A stretch of DNA of 64,000 bases from Candidatus Uabimicrobium amorphum (GTDB lineage: Bacteria > Planctomycetota > Uabimicrobiia > Uabimicrobiales > Uabimicrobiaceae), in contig NZ_AP019860.1 in NCBI RefSeq assembly GCF_009002475.1, positions 4,712,001-4,776,000 on the forward strand. Reading direction: 5' to 3'. Shown here in pieces: positions 54,902 to 63,603 of this stretch. A model generated the notes under the pieces. It was not told the DNA's origin and made no database searches. It was given only the letters and a program-made list of their open reading frames with translations. Within the stretch, counting starts at the first letter, position 1, and every line of letters begins with the position of its first letter. Made by a program: the position numbers and the translations under genes.

Positions 54902-55102
54902 ATGGAATCTCTAAGAATGTGTGTTTACAAATTTCTATTTTGTACCCTATGTACATTTATATTATTTATTATCTCTTTTTACCAAGATAATTTTACCACG
55001 ATGAGTCTATTTGTAATATTTATTCTACTATCTAGTCGCTATTTTTTCATATTTTTAATTGTATTTTTTACTGAATGGGGTTACGAAGAAAAAATGAATT
55101 AA
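54902..55102 (+). CDS. Small hydrophobic membrane protein
   Basis: 66 residues with two long hydrophobic stretches (about 8-26 and 33-57) and an acidic end. CCAGGAGAAAC before the ATG is a strong ribosome site, which makes the short frame credible. It is convergent with the aminohydrolase gene, overlapping it by 4 bases. No family recognised. Confidence 0.55.
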   Translation: MESLRMCVYKFLFCTLCTFILFIISFYQDNFTTMSLFVIFILLSSRYFFIFLIVFFTEWGYEEKMN

Positions 55103-56424
55103 ACAATACGCTTATGAAGTTTTGCTGCTAATTCCCTGCTTCGAGCAGCGATTTTTTCTTCGTCTAGATTTAGTATTTTTTTGTTCTTCATTAAAATTTT
55201 TCCACCAACAATCGTCGTATCAACGGTTGCATCTACCATACCAAAAATAAAATGTCCTAAAAAGTTGCTACTGCTCATATGTGTGGGAGGTATGTAGTCG
55301 AGAATTGCCAAGTCAGCAGGGACATCTTTATCAATAATGCCTAATCTTTGTGAGAAACAGCGTTGCGCAATGAGTGGATTGTTTTGCAAAAGCATTTGCG
55401 GTACTTCGGCAAAAGCCACACGCGGATCTTTGTTTGCCAAACGATGCAACAAATACGCGCAACGCATTTGTGACAACATGTCCGATGACATTCCGTCTGT
55501 ACCAAGACCAACAACAAGTCCTTGTTTCATCATTTTTAAAATAGGTGTCACACCTACCGCATTATTCATATTTGATTCGGGGTTATGCAGTATCATCGTT
55601 TTAGAGTCGCGCAGTAGTTCAATTTCACGATCGCTAATGTGAATACAATGCGCGAAAAGAGACTTTTCACCACAAATGTTCTCTTTGATCAAACGTTCAA
55701 TGGGGGTTATGCCATATTTTTTTTGCGAATCGACGCCATCCTCTGGACCTTCACAGACATGTATATGGTAACCCACATTGTATTTCTCTGCGACTTCGCG
55801 ACACTCATGTAGTGTTTTGTCGCTTATGGTAAAAGAAGCATGCATGCCAAATAGTGCTGAGAGAAAATCGGAATTTTCGTTTTGCATTCTCTCTAAAAAA
55901 CGCGCATTTTCGGCGATTCCCTCGCCTAGTTGATTGCGGTCAGACACTTCGTAGCATAAGCAGGCGCGAATGCCGCTTTCGAGAGTCGCTTTGGCAATTT
56001 CATCTAAACTTCCGTTTGCACACTGCGGGCTTGCGTGGTGATCAATGATCGTCGTTGTCCCATTGCGAATGCACTCTACCATGGGAACTAAAGCGCTGTA
56101 ATATACATCTTCTGCTTCAAGTGCGGCATCGAGTTTCCACCATAGGCGTTCTAGTATTTCTTGAAAAGTGTATGCCGGTTCCCCTGGAGGAGCAAATCCT
56201 CTGGCCATAGTGCTGTACAAGTGGTGATGTGCACATATAAAGCCCGGCATAACCACTTTGTTTGTCGCATCCACTTCCACAGGACAGTTGTATTTATCTT
56301 TCAGACTCTTGTCACCAAAGTCGGCAATCTTACCATCTTTTATATAGATGACTCCTTGGGGAATGACGGTGTTCTCTGTTCCTAGTGTGACAATTGTTCC
56401 GCCACTAATTAAATATTCGTTCAT
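55099..56424 (-). CDS. ssnA: SsnA-like amidohydrolase/aminohydrolase
   Basis: 441 residues, the length of E. coli SsnA (442) and strongly similar along the whole chain: the metal motif HHHLYSTMARG (HxH), LWWKLDAALEAEDVYYSALV, DHHASP, HIHVCE, NPESNMNNAVG and GTDGMSSDM, AILDYIPPTHM. The metal ligands for a mononuclear amidohydrolase are present. SsnA-like enzymes are placed with purine or selenium-linked hydrolases, substrate unproven. TAGGAGAG precedes the ATG. Last gene of the aryl-polyene-type operon, 9 bp after the spermidine-synthase-like gene. Confidence 0.9.
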   Translation of the reverse strand: MNEYLISGGTIVTLGTENTVIPQGVIYIKDGKIADFGDKSLKDKYNCPVEVDATNKVVMPGFICAHHHLYSTMARGFAPPGEPAYTFQEILERLWWKLDAALEAEDVYYSALVPMVECIRNGTTTIIDHHASPQCANGSLDEIAKATLESGIRACLCYEVSDRNQLGEGIAENARFLERMQNENSDFLSALFGMHASFTISDKTLHECREVAEKYNVGYHIHVCEGPEDGVDSQKKYGITPIERLIKENICGEKSLFAHCIHISDREIELLRDSKTMILHNPESNMNNAVGVTPILKMMKQGLVVGLGTDGMSSDMLSQMRCAYLLHRLANKDPRVAFAEVPQMLLQNNPLIAQRCFSQRLGIIDKDVPADLAILDYIPPTHMSSSNFLGHFIFGMVDATVDTTIVGGKILMKNKKILNLDEEKIAARSRELAAKLHKRIV

Positions 56425-56433
56425 GAAACTCTC

Positions 56434-58086
56434 CTATTCTGCCACCATGTATTCGACAGGGGCGTATTCATCTGTGAGTATGGGATGATCAGCGAATTTT
56501 GCGACGTACTCATCATCTATGACCGCTGCTTTTTTGTAGTACATGGAACCTAAAAGTAATTTGTCTGCTTTGCGTCTCGCTTGTACCATGTTGGGCGACT
56601 TTTTGAATACAAAAAATATGAGGTTAGTTCTTGCTTTTTTCATCTCTCTATTGACCGCAAAAACTACGATATTGGCAAAATGCTGCTTAATTGTTTTGAC
56701 CAGTGACTTGTACAATTGCGACTGCTTACCTTCACGTGCGGCAATAACGTTAATGGCAATAACTCCGTCATTGGTTAAAGCGGTGTGTAGCTCTTTAAAG
56801 TATTCTGAGGTTACTAAGTGATGTGGGATGCTGCGTACTCCGTGAAACGCATCGAGGAAAATAAAGTCATAGACATTACTTTTTCCACGAAACCATCGAC
56901 GCCCATCATCGATATTGATGTGAAATTTTTCACTTTCTTGTAGTTTAAAGAAGCGTTTTCCCACTTCCTTTAGCTCAGGATCAATTTCAACAGCATCTAT
57001 ATTGCACTGTGGAAAGTTTTTGTGGAAAATCATGGGCATTGCAAAAGCCCCCCCTCCTACAAAGCAGGCAGATTTTAGTTCTTCTTGGGAGCGAAAACAC
57101 TTGATGAGTTCCCAGTATTTTGTGTAACGAAAGATTAAGTTACCCTCTTTTTTCGTAAGAGCACCCTCATTTGTCGAATCTAAAGTGAGTAGATAATAAT
57201 TCTTTTCATCGTAAACGCGTACGAGATGATAGGAATTTAGATTTTTGTATATCTCTTTTTTACCGTTTACTACGGGAAAAACATCCACTTGCCCTTGAAC
57301 TCCCCACAGAGAAAAAGACACGATGAGTAGAGCAGCTGTTTTTATTGCTTTTTGATTCAAGGAGGTCTTGTCCAAAAAATAAGCTACCAAACAAAGTACA
57401 AAAGGAATAACAGCGGTAAAATAGTAAATTTGCGATAGAGCAAAATTGGGGATGAGATAAAAACCAGTGAGAAAAGTCCCGAGTATACTGCCTATTGCCG
57501 AGGTGGACGAAACAATTCCCGAAGCAACACCGACCATTTTGACATTATCGGAGATTATTTTTACGCATAGAGGAGGAATTGTGGACAAGCAAAATGCTGG
57601 TAAACAAAAAATGAGTAGCGAGCCAACAATAGGGCCTGTTGTGTACGAGTCGTAATTTGTTAAAAAGTTCGCGAGTGCACTTGCGGTAAAGGGGATGGTA
57701 CTGGCGGTAGCTCCTGAGATAATGAGCAAAGTGTACAATAGCTTTTGTCGCGGATGTTTTTCTGCTAAAAATCCCCCGAGTAGATACCCTAAAGACATGG
57801 CAAATAACACCGTACCGATAACACCCGTCCAGCAATAAATGGTATTTCCGTAGTAAGGGGCTAAAACACGAGATGACGTTAACTCAATCACCATCACGAG
57901 GCAACCACAAATTAAGGATATGGCACTTAAAAACACCGTAGGTAAATGGCCTGCTGATGATTTTTTTGCGGACGATTTTGCTGTGGAAGATGGCTTTTCC
58001 GCCGCCGCCGGTTTTTTCGCTGGCGAAGGTGAGTGATTCTCTTTACTTTGTGGAGCTTTTTTTTTATTTTTTTGCTTTTTTCCCAA
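56434..58086 (-). CDS. Membrane-spanning spermidine-synthase-like protein (fused MFS/SpeE type)
   Basis: 550 residues. A Lys/Pro/Ala/Ser-rich N-terminus (1-45), about eight transmembrane segments (about 48-260), then a spermidine-synthase-type Rossmann domain (about 290-545) with GGGAFAMP, VEIDPELKEVG and DDGRRWF...YDFIFLDAF. The start is TTG at 58086 after AAGGA. Such proteins are found widely in bacteria and rarely make spermidine; the polyamine acidic residues need checking. It lies 11 bp after the dehydratase gene, within the operon. Confidence 0.9.
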   Translation of the reverse strand: MGKKQKNKKKAPQSKENHSPSPAKKPAAAEKPSSTAKSSAKKSSAGHLPTVFLSAISLICGCLVMVIELTSSRVLAPYYGNTIYCWTGVIGTVLFAMSLGYLLGGFLAEKHPRQKLLYTLLIISGATASTIPFTASALANFLTNYDSYTTGPIVGSLLIFCLPAFCLSTIPPLCVKIISDNVKMVGVASGIVSSTSAIGSILGTFLTGFYLIPNFALSQIYYFTAVIPFVLCLVAYFLDKTSLNQKAIKTAALLIVSFSLWGVQGQVDVFPVVNGKKEIYKNLNSYHLVRVYDEKNYYLLTLDSTNEGALTKKEGNLIFRYTKYWELIKCFRSQEELKSACFVGGGAFAMPMIFHKNFPQCNIDAVEIDPELKEVGKRFFKLQESEKFHINIDDGRRWFRGKSNVYDFIFLDAFHGVRSIPHHLVTSEYFKELHTALTNDGVIAINVIAAREGKQSQLYKSLVKTIKQHFANIVVFAVNREMKKARTNLIFFVFKKSPNMVQARRKADKLLLGSMYYKKAAVIDDEYVAKFADHPILTDEYAPVEYMVAE

Positions 58087-58097
58087 TGTACTTTTCC

Positions 58098-58454
58098 TTA
58101 CTCAATTATCTTTACGACAAATTTTATATCGACGGTTACGGTATCATCAACCCAAAATTGTACCCGTGCTTTTTGCAAATCGTTTTCTATGGACAAAAGT
58201 TCTACTTTACTCGTCAATTCCATGCTCGGAACAAGAGGGGTTGTAAATTTACAACGTATGATCTTTTCTAGTGTCACTTCCTTTTTTAGAAAGCGACTCA
58301 TGATACAAACTGCTAACTCTAACGAATAAATTCCCGGAACAATGGGGTTGTCCTCGAAATGACCGGCAAAAACATGTAAATTTTGTGGAATTTTAATTGT
58401 ATTATCTTCTTGCAACATTGCAAGAATATCCTCTGTCATCGTGTAATTATTCAT
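58098..58454 (-). CDS. ApeI-like hotdog-fold 3-hydroxyacyl-ACP dehydratase
   Basis: 118 residues from the ATG at 58454, which overlaps the previous stop in ATGAATAA; a GTG 9 bases earlier is the alternative. The hotdog motif FAGHFEDNPIVPGIYSLELA corresponds to the active-site loop of FabZ-like dehydratases, with the catalytic His. Would remove water during chain extension of the polyene. Overlap with the ApeP-like gene suggests a two-subunit enzyme, as ApeI and ApeP form in known aryl polyene clusters. Confidence 0.88.
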   Translation of the reverse strand: MNNYTMTEDILAMLQEDNTIKIPQNLHVFAGHFEDNPIVPGIYSLELAVCIMSRFLKKEVTLEKIIRCKFTTPLVPSMELTSKVELLSIENDLQKARVQFWVDDTVTVDIKFVVKIIE

Positions 58455-58842
58455 TGATTTCACCGCGATCTAAATACAAAAAAACGCGCCCTTTTACAAG
58501 AACTATTTCACATTGCTTCACAATGCCATTTACAATTTTGTGTTGACCTAATTCACCTTCTATGTTGACTTCTACACAAATGTCCATCTGCTGTGGGTCG
58601 GCAAAAAATTCAAAATTTTTAATGGCGGTTAACATTCCCAATCCCTGCGCATCGCCTCCCAATTTTGCCATCATCACTGCGGCCGTTTGTGCAATCATTT
58701 CTACCATTGCCGTTCGCGGATTTTTGTGAAAAAAAGTTTTTTGTGGCCAATTTACATTACAAACAATACCATTTTCATCGTGAGAAATAATTTCATCGAC
58801 TAGCCGTACCGGATGACGGTGTGGTAAAAATTTTTCTATCAA
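58447..58842 (-). CDS. ApeP-like hotdog-fold dehydratase partner
   Basis: 131 residues. The start is set at TTG 58842: GAGGAAA lies about 9 nt upstream and the family's conserved opening (LIEKFLPHRHPVRLVDEI) follows at once; a longer frame would overlap most of the previous gene. The 4-nt TTGA overlap with the DUF2062 gene signals translational coupling. LPHRHP and the AMVEMIAQTAAVMM helix match ApeP, the partner of ApeI in the beta-hydroxyacyl dehydratase. Confidence 0.85.
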   Translation of the reverse strand: MIEKFLPHRHPVRLVDEIISHDENGIVCNVNWPQKTFFHKNPRTAMVEMIAQTAAVMMAKLGGDAQGLGMLTAIKNFEFFADPQQMDICVEVNIEGELGQHKIVNGIVKQCEIVLVKGRVFLYLDRGEINE

Positions 58843-59306
58843 CGTGTGTTTCCTCGAAAAAAGTGTAAAAAAGTCCATATAAGTGCGAAGCAAAGCATTC
58901 CACTTAATGCAGCGAAGATAATACTTCCGACAATATAATTTTCCATGAGTTTTAGGCAATACTCTAAGTGGATATCGGTAACAGAAATCGTTAACCATTT
59001 TTGATGTAGAAAGATAGACCCTGTTTGCATAGATAAAAAGAGGATGAGTGGAATCATCGGCGGGATAGATATGTTGGAAAATAGGAGTACGATAGGTTTA
59101 TTTAGTTTGAAAAGATGAGCAACTCCCACAGCCACAAACATTTGAAACCCCCATATAGGAACGATACCCATGAAAATTCCCAGACCTGCAGAAGCTGCCA
59201 TTATAAAGTTATTTTCAATACCTTCAGTAAACAATACTTTAATTTTTTGATGTAGTTTTTTCAATGCCATCAGAGAAGTTTTCAATAAAGATTTCGGTAA
59301 ATACAT
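58839..59306 (-). CDS. DUF2062 membrane protein
   Basis: 155 residues with three to four hydrophobic segments. GIFMGIVPIWGFQMFVAVGVAHLFKLNKP and SNISIPPMIPLILF are the DUF2062 signature. The family recurs in aryl polyene clusters. The ATG at 59306 lies within the LolA-like gene (68-nt overlap); an ATG at 59270 is the alternative, with a shorter overlap. The role is unproven, possibly in lipid or glycosyl transfer at the inner membrane. Confidence 0.87.
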   Translation of the reverse strand: MYLPKSLLKTSLMALKKLHQKIKVLFTEGIENNFIMAASAGLGIFMGIVPIWGFQMFVAVGVAHLFKLNKPIVLLFSNISIPPMIPLILFLSMQTGSIFLHQKWLTISVTDIHLEYCLKLMENYIVGSIIFAALSGMLCFALIWTFLHFFRGNTR

Positions 59307-59925
59307 CTGATTTGAGTTTTACATTGTGTAGTATTTTGGCAAATTTGATGTTGGTGTAGTTTTTTTCCGACTCGTATATAAGAACGCGTTCAATTGTTTT
59401 TTGATCTGCAGCGACGATGATTTCGATTCTCTGTATAAATTTCTTGAGTTCGGCACTACTCGTAAAGACAAGTAGGTGTTTGCCTTGATAGTTTTTGCGA
59501 ATAGATAGAGTGAATCTTTTACGCGCTTCGCTAAAGTCTCCTTCGAAAAAGGCAAGTATGTACTCATATGCCAATTTTATGTATTTTTCATTGGGATTTA
59601 TGATGCGTTTGCGTTTGTTTTTTCGCCACTTGTAAACCTGCATGTCTTCGTTATTGATCAGTACGACTTTTTTGAGGGGTTTGGCGTACTCCCAGCGTAT
59701 ACTACGTGGAGTTTTACGAATATACGCCCATCCTTTTAAACGGAAAACATCGTCAAACAATTCCAGACGTTTTTCTTGTTTGAATTGACAAGCCATTGTT
59801 TGGACTTCACGAACGTTTTTTTGTAGCTTTTTTAAGTACTGTTCTTGATCTTTTTGTGGTAATGCAATGTATTCATTGGCACTTGTGCTTAGGCACAATA
59901 TGAACGACAAAAATATAATGCGCAT
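59239..59925 (-). CDS. LolA-like outer-membrane lipoprotein carrier family protein
   Basis: 228 residues with a Sec signal peptide (about 1-17). The body has the LolA-type pattern FKQEKRLELFDDVFRLKGWAYI, SIRWEYAKPL and long alternating strands (KFAKILHNVKL). It should ferry a lipid-like product across the periplasm to the outer membrane, as proposed for ApeL-type proteins. TAATG overlap with the ligase-GT gene upstream. Confidence 0.87.
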   Translation of the reverse strand: MRIIFLSFILCLSTSANEYIALPQKDQEQYLKKLQKNVREVQTMACQFKQEKRLELFDDVFRLKGWAYIRKTPRSIRWEYAKPLKKVVLINNEDMQVYKWRKNKRKRIINPNEKYIKLAYEYILAFFEGDFSEARKRFTLSIRKNYQGKHLLVFTSSAELKKFIQRIEIIVAADQKTIERVLIYESEKNYTNIKFAKILHNVKLKSDVFTEIFIENFSDGIEKTTSKN

Positions 59926-62063
59926 TACGACTTCTCCTTATCGACAATTTTTTTGAAGCGTACTAGATAACACAAGTTTAAGACGCGCACTGTGACAAGA
60001 ATGGTGTTGAGGATCGAAGTTCTTACGTTGTCCATAAATGGACGAAAGTGCGAAACGCGACCGCCCGGAGGATTGTACTCAACGCGGATGGGAATGGACG
60101 TAATTGGAATATTATGCCATGCCGCACGTGCTAGGATTTCCACTTCAAATTCATAACGTGAAAAATACGTACTGACGCGATTGATTTCCGCGACAGGATA
60201 TGCGCGAAAGCCACTTTGTCCATCACTCATGTCTTTGCCTGTTTCCACTTTGAGCCAAAAATTAGTAAATTTTTTACCAAATTTACTAGAGCCAGGGATG
60301 TGTTGTGCACTCATATCTCTGTCGCCTACGATAATTGCGCGCGGATTTTTTTCTATCTTTTGTACAAAGTCCCATATATGAGAAGGAAAATGTTGTCCAT
60401 CGCTGTCAATGGTAATAACATTTCTCCAACCAAGCTCTTGGGCTTTTTTAAATCCAGCTTTTAGTGCTAGGCCTTTACCGCGGTTTTTAGTAAAGATGAC
60501 TTTTTCCACATCACACTCTTGTAATACATTCAATGTATTGTCTGTTGACCCATCCACAACAACGAGAATATCCGTAATATAGTCACTGCAATCGTCAATC
60601 ACTTTTTTCAGTAGATGTGCGTGATTGTATGTGGGGATGACAACACCTATTTTTAGAGAACGCGCCTGTATCTTACACTTGGCCATCTGGGTAAGCGTAG
60701 GATAGTCTACCTTATTATTATGATTGCGCAGAATGGTGTTTTGCAAAAAAAACTTGTACACAACGCTAGCATTTGAAGAAGTTTGGGCGAATAGTTTTTT
60801 GAGTTGTTCTTCTTTCACCTCTTTTTCGGTAGATACAAAGGCGACGGCTCTTTCGCCTTTGGCTCCTGCATCGGCAATGCGGACAACTGCCGCATCTTTT
60901 ACAAGAGGTAAGGCTTTTAGCTCCTCTTCTAATTGTGTGGCGAATATTCTTTTTCCTGCGAATTTAATCAGATGTTGTTGACGTCCTTTGATGCAAAAAC
61001 TATCGTCTTCGTTGAGAGATATGTAGTCTCCGGTTTCGTACCAATCCTCATGCAAATTAGGAGAAATGGCGGGAGATTGAATGCGTAACTCACCTTCACC
61101 TAGTGTTTTATCGTGCACTATGTAAGGAAAAAAATGTAGTTGCTGCGCGGCACTTTTCCATAAACGAGAGGCAATTCCACCTGTTTCTGTCGAGCCATAT
61201 ACTTCGAGAATAGCGACGTTGGTTTGTGCAAAAAACTGTGTGGCAACACACTCTCGCAAAGGAGCACCCGACGATATACAGCGTTTTAATTTGTTAAGAG
61301 GTGTATGATCTTCTAATTTGATAAGAGATTCATAGTGCACCGGAGAAGCGACAAGAAAATCGGCGCTGTGTTGTTGTAGGGCGTTGAGTATATTCGAGGG
61401 CAATATTTTACTGCATTCTACCATTGTTGCCCCTACGCGACATGGAAGTAGGATACCAAAGAGTAAGCCGTATATGTGAATGAAGGGAACGATTGTTACA
61501 ACCGTATGATCTGTGCGAATACCGACTAGCTCTTCAAGGTATTGCAGCTCGCTCAAAATATTGTGATAAGTTTTTTCAATGTATTTGGGTTGCCCAGATG
61601 TTCCCGAGGTATATAACGAAAACATTGTTGCATTGTCTTCGACTTCGTGTATTTCATCGTAGGAGTCTTTTGGTAAATCATTTATATATGTTGCCGTGTT
61701 CATGTTGATGTGATGACTCTCAATGGCCTTGTCATCGTACAAAACCCAATCGTACTTTTGGGTAGTGAGAACTTCTTGTAAATGAAAGTTGTCACTAAAA
61801 TTGACCAGTACAGGATTTTTACCGCTTTGGATGAGAGCAAAAAACGCATGGAGCATGGTAAGGGTATCGCGAATAAGTAGAAGCACTGTGGGATTTTTTG
61901 CTGCCGTGGACAATGTCCCTTGTTGCTCTAAGAAAAAGGCACAACGACGAATGTCCAAATCCAAAGTTTTCCAATCGATTTTTGTGGTGCCACTCACAAA
62001 GGCAATTTCTTGTGGCTTTTGTTGTGCAAACTCGCGTATGTATTGACAAAAATTTTTAACCAT
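59925..62063 (-). CDS. Acyl/aryl-CoA ligase fused to a GT2 glycosyltransferase
   Basis: 712 residues. N-terminal adenylation domain (about 1-445) with the P-loop-like LYTSGTSGQPKYIEKTY near 155, EVYGSTETGGIA, YETGDYI and a C-terminal RQQHLIKFAGKRI. C-terminal GT2 domain (from about 472) with VVIPTYNHAHLLK, LVVVDGSTDNT and TIDSDGQHFPSH. The ATG at 62063 is preferred over 62069 because AGGA is 7 nt away. It activates a cinnamate-like or fatty starter and glycosylates a lipid carrier or product, by family. The two activities are separate genes in many clusters. Confidence 0.9.
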   Translation of the reverse strand: MVKNFCQYIREFAQQKPQEIAFVSGTTKIDWKTLDLDIRRCAFFLEQQGTLSTAAKNPTVLLLIRDTLTMLHAFFALIQSGKNPVLVNFSDNFHLQEVLTTQKYDWVLYDDKAIESHHINMNTATYINDLPKDSYDEIHEVEDNATMFSLYTSGTSGQPKYIEKTYHNILSELQYLEELVGIRTDHTVVTIVPFIHIYGLLFGILLPCRVGATMVECSKILPSNILNALQQHSADFLVASPVHYESLIKLEDHTPLNKLKRCISSGAPLRECVATQFFAQTNVAILEVYGSTETGGIASRLWKSAAQQLHFFPYIVHDKTLGEGELRIQSPAISPNLHEDWYETGDYISLNEDDSFCIKGRQQHLIKFAGKRIFATQLEEELKALPLVKDAAVVRIADAGAKGERAVAFVSTEKEVKEEQLKKLFAQTSSNASVVYKFFLQNTILRNHNNKVDYPTLTQMAKCKIQARSLKIGVVIPTYNHAHLLKKVIDDCSDYITDILVVVDGSTDNTLNVLQECDVEKVIFTKNRGKGLALKAGFKKAQELGWRNVITIDSDGQHFPSHIWDFVQKIEKNPRAIIVGDRDMSAQHIPGSSKFGKKFTNFWLKVETGKDMSDGQSGFRAYPVAEINRVSTYFSRYEFEVEILARAAWHNIPITSIPIRVEYNPPGGRVSHFRPFMDNVRTSILNTILVTVRVLNLCYLVRFKKIVDKEKS

Positions 62064-63603
62064 CTTCATATCCTGCTAAAAGAAAATCCGCAACAGCATT
62101 TATTTCAAAATCCATAGGTCTATCGTCCTCTAGAACAGGACTAACATTGCGGATTTGTCGATAAAAATCTAGGGAGTTTGAAGAAATACCATGTTGCCCT
62201 CTAATATCAATTGCTTGTGCCGCTGCCAGGCTTTGGATGGCAAGTATTTTGGCAATGAGTGTTGCGATGTGATCTAAATCACGCGCGGCAATAGTCCCCA
62301 TGCTCACTTTGTCCTGGTTGTTATTTTCGGTAACTCGGGAGAAAATACTCGCGGCTGTGGTGTTGCGTAGAACTTCGGCGGTGAGCGCTGATACGGTGAT
62401 TTGCATTCCCTTAAATCCATGGTTAATGCCGCTATTGCTTCTCACCAAGTTCGCCGGAAGCATTTGCGAAAGTTTTTCATCTACCAGTAGTGCCATTTGT
62501 TTGTCGGCTAAGTCCGCGAGATGTGAAACTGCAATTTTCATACTATCGGCGGCCTGGGCAATATACCCTCCGTAGAAATTACCACCGAGGAGTATCGTTT
62601 CCTCCTCGTGAAAAATAAGTGGGTTATCAGTAACGGAGTTTAACTCGATTTCCGTCCACTTTTCGGCGATCGCCAGGCTGTCGCGGACCACACCGATAAT
62701 TTGCGGGGCACAGCGCAAAGAGTAAACATTTTGAATGGCAAAAGGCAAGAGCTGCTTGCGATTTTCCTTGAGATTTTGCGCCGCTTCCTGGCGGTAATCG
62801 GTGAGAAAAGTACTTCCTTCTAAATCGTTGTCTATGCGCCGTGCTGTATATATTTGTCCGCGAAAGGGTTTTACGTTGTGGATACGCTTATCAAAAGCTT
62901 CGCGTTTTCCACTGAGGACCTGTATACAAATAGCGGTTAATTTTTCGGCGATGGAACATAAGCGACGAATCTTGTACAGTGACAATGCCAGTACCCCGGT
63001 CATTACCGATGTACCATTGATAATCGCCAAACCTTCTTTGGGAAACAGTTCCATGGGAGTAATATTACGGTTGCGCAGTACCTCTTGTGCGGGAACTACC
63101 TTGCCGTTTTCGATGACACGTCCGCTACCTTCCATCACTGCCGCAATGTAAGCGAGTGGTGTCAGGTCTCCCGAAGCTCCTACAGAGCCTTGTTGCGGAA
63201 TGTAGGGAATCACTCGTTTGCTGATGAGTTGCTGTAGATTTTGTAGTAGCTCATAGCGAATGCCGGAGTGACCTTTGGCGAGACTGATGAGCCGCGCTGC
63301 CATAATGGCAATGGCTTGTTGGTCCGAAAAAGGTTCGCCGGTTCCGCATTGGTGATAACGTATTAAATTTTGTTGTAAGGTTTTGGCAAAGCTCTCCCCG
63401 ACAAACTCGCGACATGAATCACCAAAGCCTGTGGTGGTTCCGTAAACGGGAATATTTTTTTTTATTTGCTCCTGTAGAAAAAGAGCATTTGTTTTAATTT
63501 TTTCTACATATTGATGGCCATTGTGAAGTTCTAATACATCTTTGCCATGTGCCACTTTCACAACATCATTAAGGGCAACATTCTCGTCTTTTACCACAAC
63601 CAT
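62056..63603 (-). CDS. Aromatic amino-acid/histidine ammonia-lyase family enzyme (MIO type)
   Basis: 515 residues. MIO prosthetic group from A143-S144-G145 in GSVGASGDLTPLA; catalytic Tyr54 in VYGTTTGFG; the usual NLIRYHQCGTGE segment, with Tyr83-His84 at the substrate-selectivity position (Ser-His in HutH, His-Leu in tyrosine lyase). Context (ketosynthase, ligase, dehydratases) indicates supply of a cinnamate or 4-coumarate starter, as in flexirubin and xanthomonadin-type pathways, rather than histidine use; no hut genes are near. TAATG overlap with the ketosynthase gene. Confidence 0.93.
   Translation of the reverse strand: MVVVKDENVALNDVVKVAHGKDVLELHNGHQYVEKIKTNALFLQEQIKKNIPVYGTTTGFGDSCREFVGESFAKTLQQNLIRYHQCGTGEPFSDQQAIAIMAARLISLAKGHSGIRYELLQNLQQLISKRVIPYIPQQGSVGASGDLTPLAYIAAVMEGSGRVIENGKVVPAQEVLRNRNITPMELFPKEGLAIINGTSVMTGVLALSLYKIRRLCSIAEKLTAICIQVLSGKREAFDKRIHNVKPFRGQIYTARRIDNDLEGSTFLTDYRQEAAQNLKENRKQLLPFAIQNVYSLRCAPQIIGVVRDSLAIAEKWTEIELNSVTDNPLIFHEEETILLGGNFYGGYIAQAADSMKIAVSHLADLADKQMALLVDEKLSQMLPANLVRSNSGINHGFKGMQITVSALTAEVLRNTTAASIFSRVTENNNQDKVSMGTIAARDLDHIATLIAKILAIQSLAAAQAIDIRGQHGISSNSLDFYRQIRNVSPVLEDDRPMDFEINAVADFLLAGYEDG

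Noticed and set aside
58843..58998. N-terminal extension of the ApeP-like gene
   Set aside because: It would overlap most of the 3' end of the DUF2062 gene and has no homology to the family; the TTG at 58842 has a ribosome site and the conserved start.
62056..63603. Histidine utilisation gene hutH
   Set aside because: No hutU, hutI or hutG nearby; the gene overlaps a ketosynthase and a ligase, which fits pigment starter synthesis.
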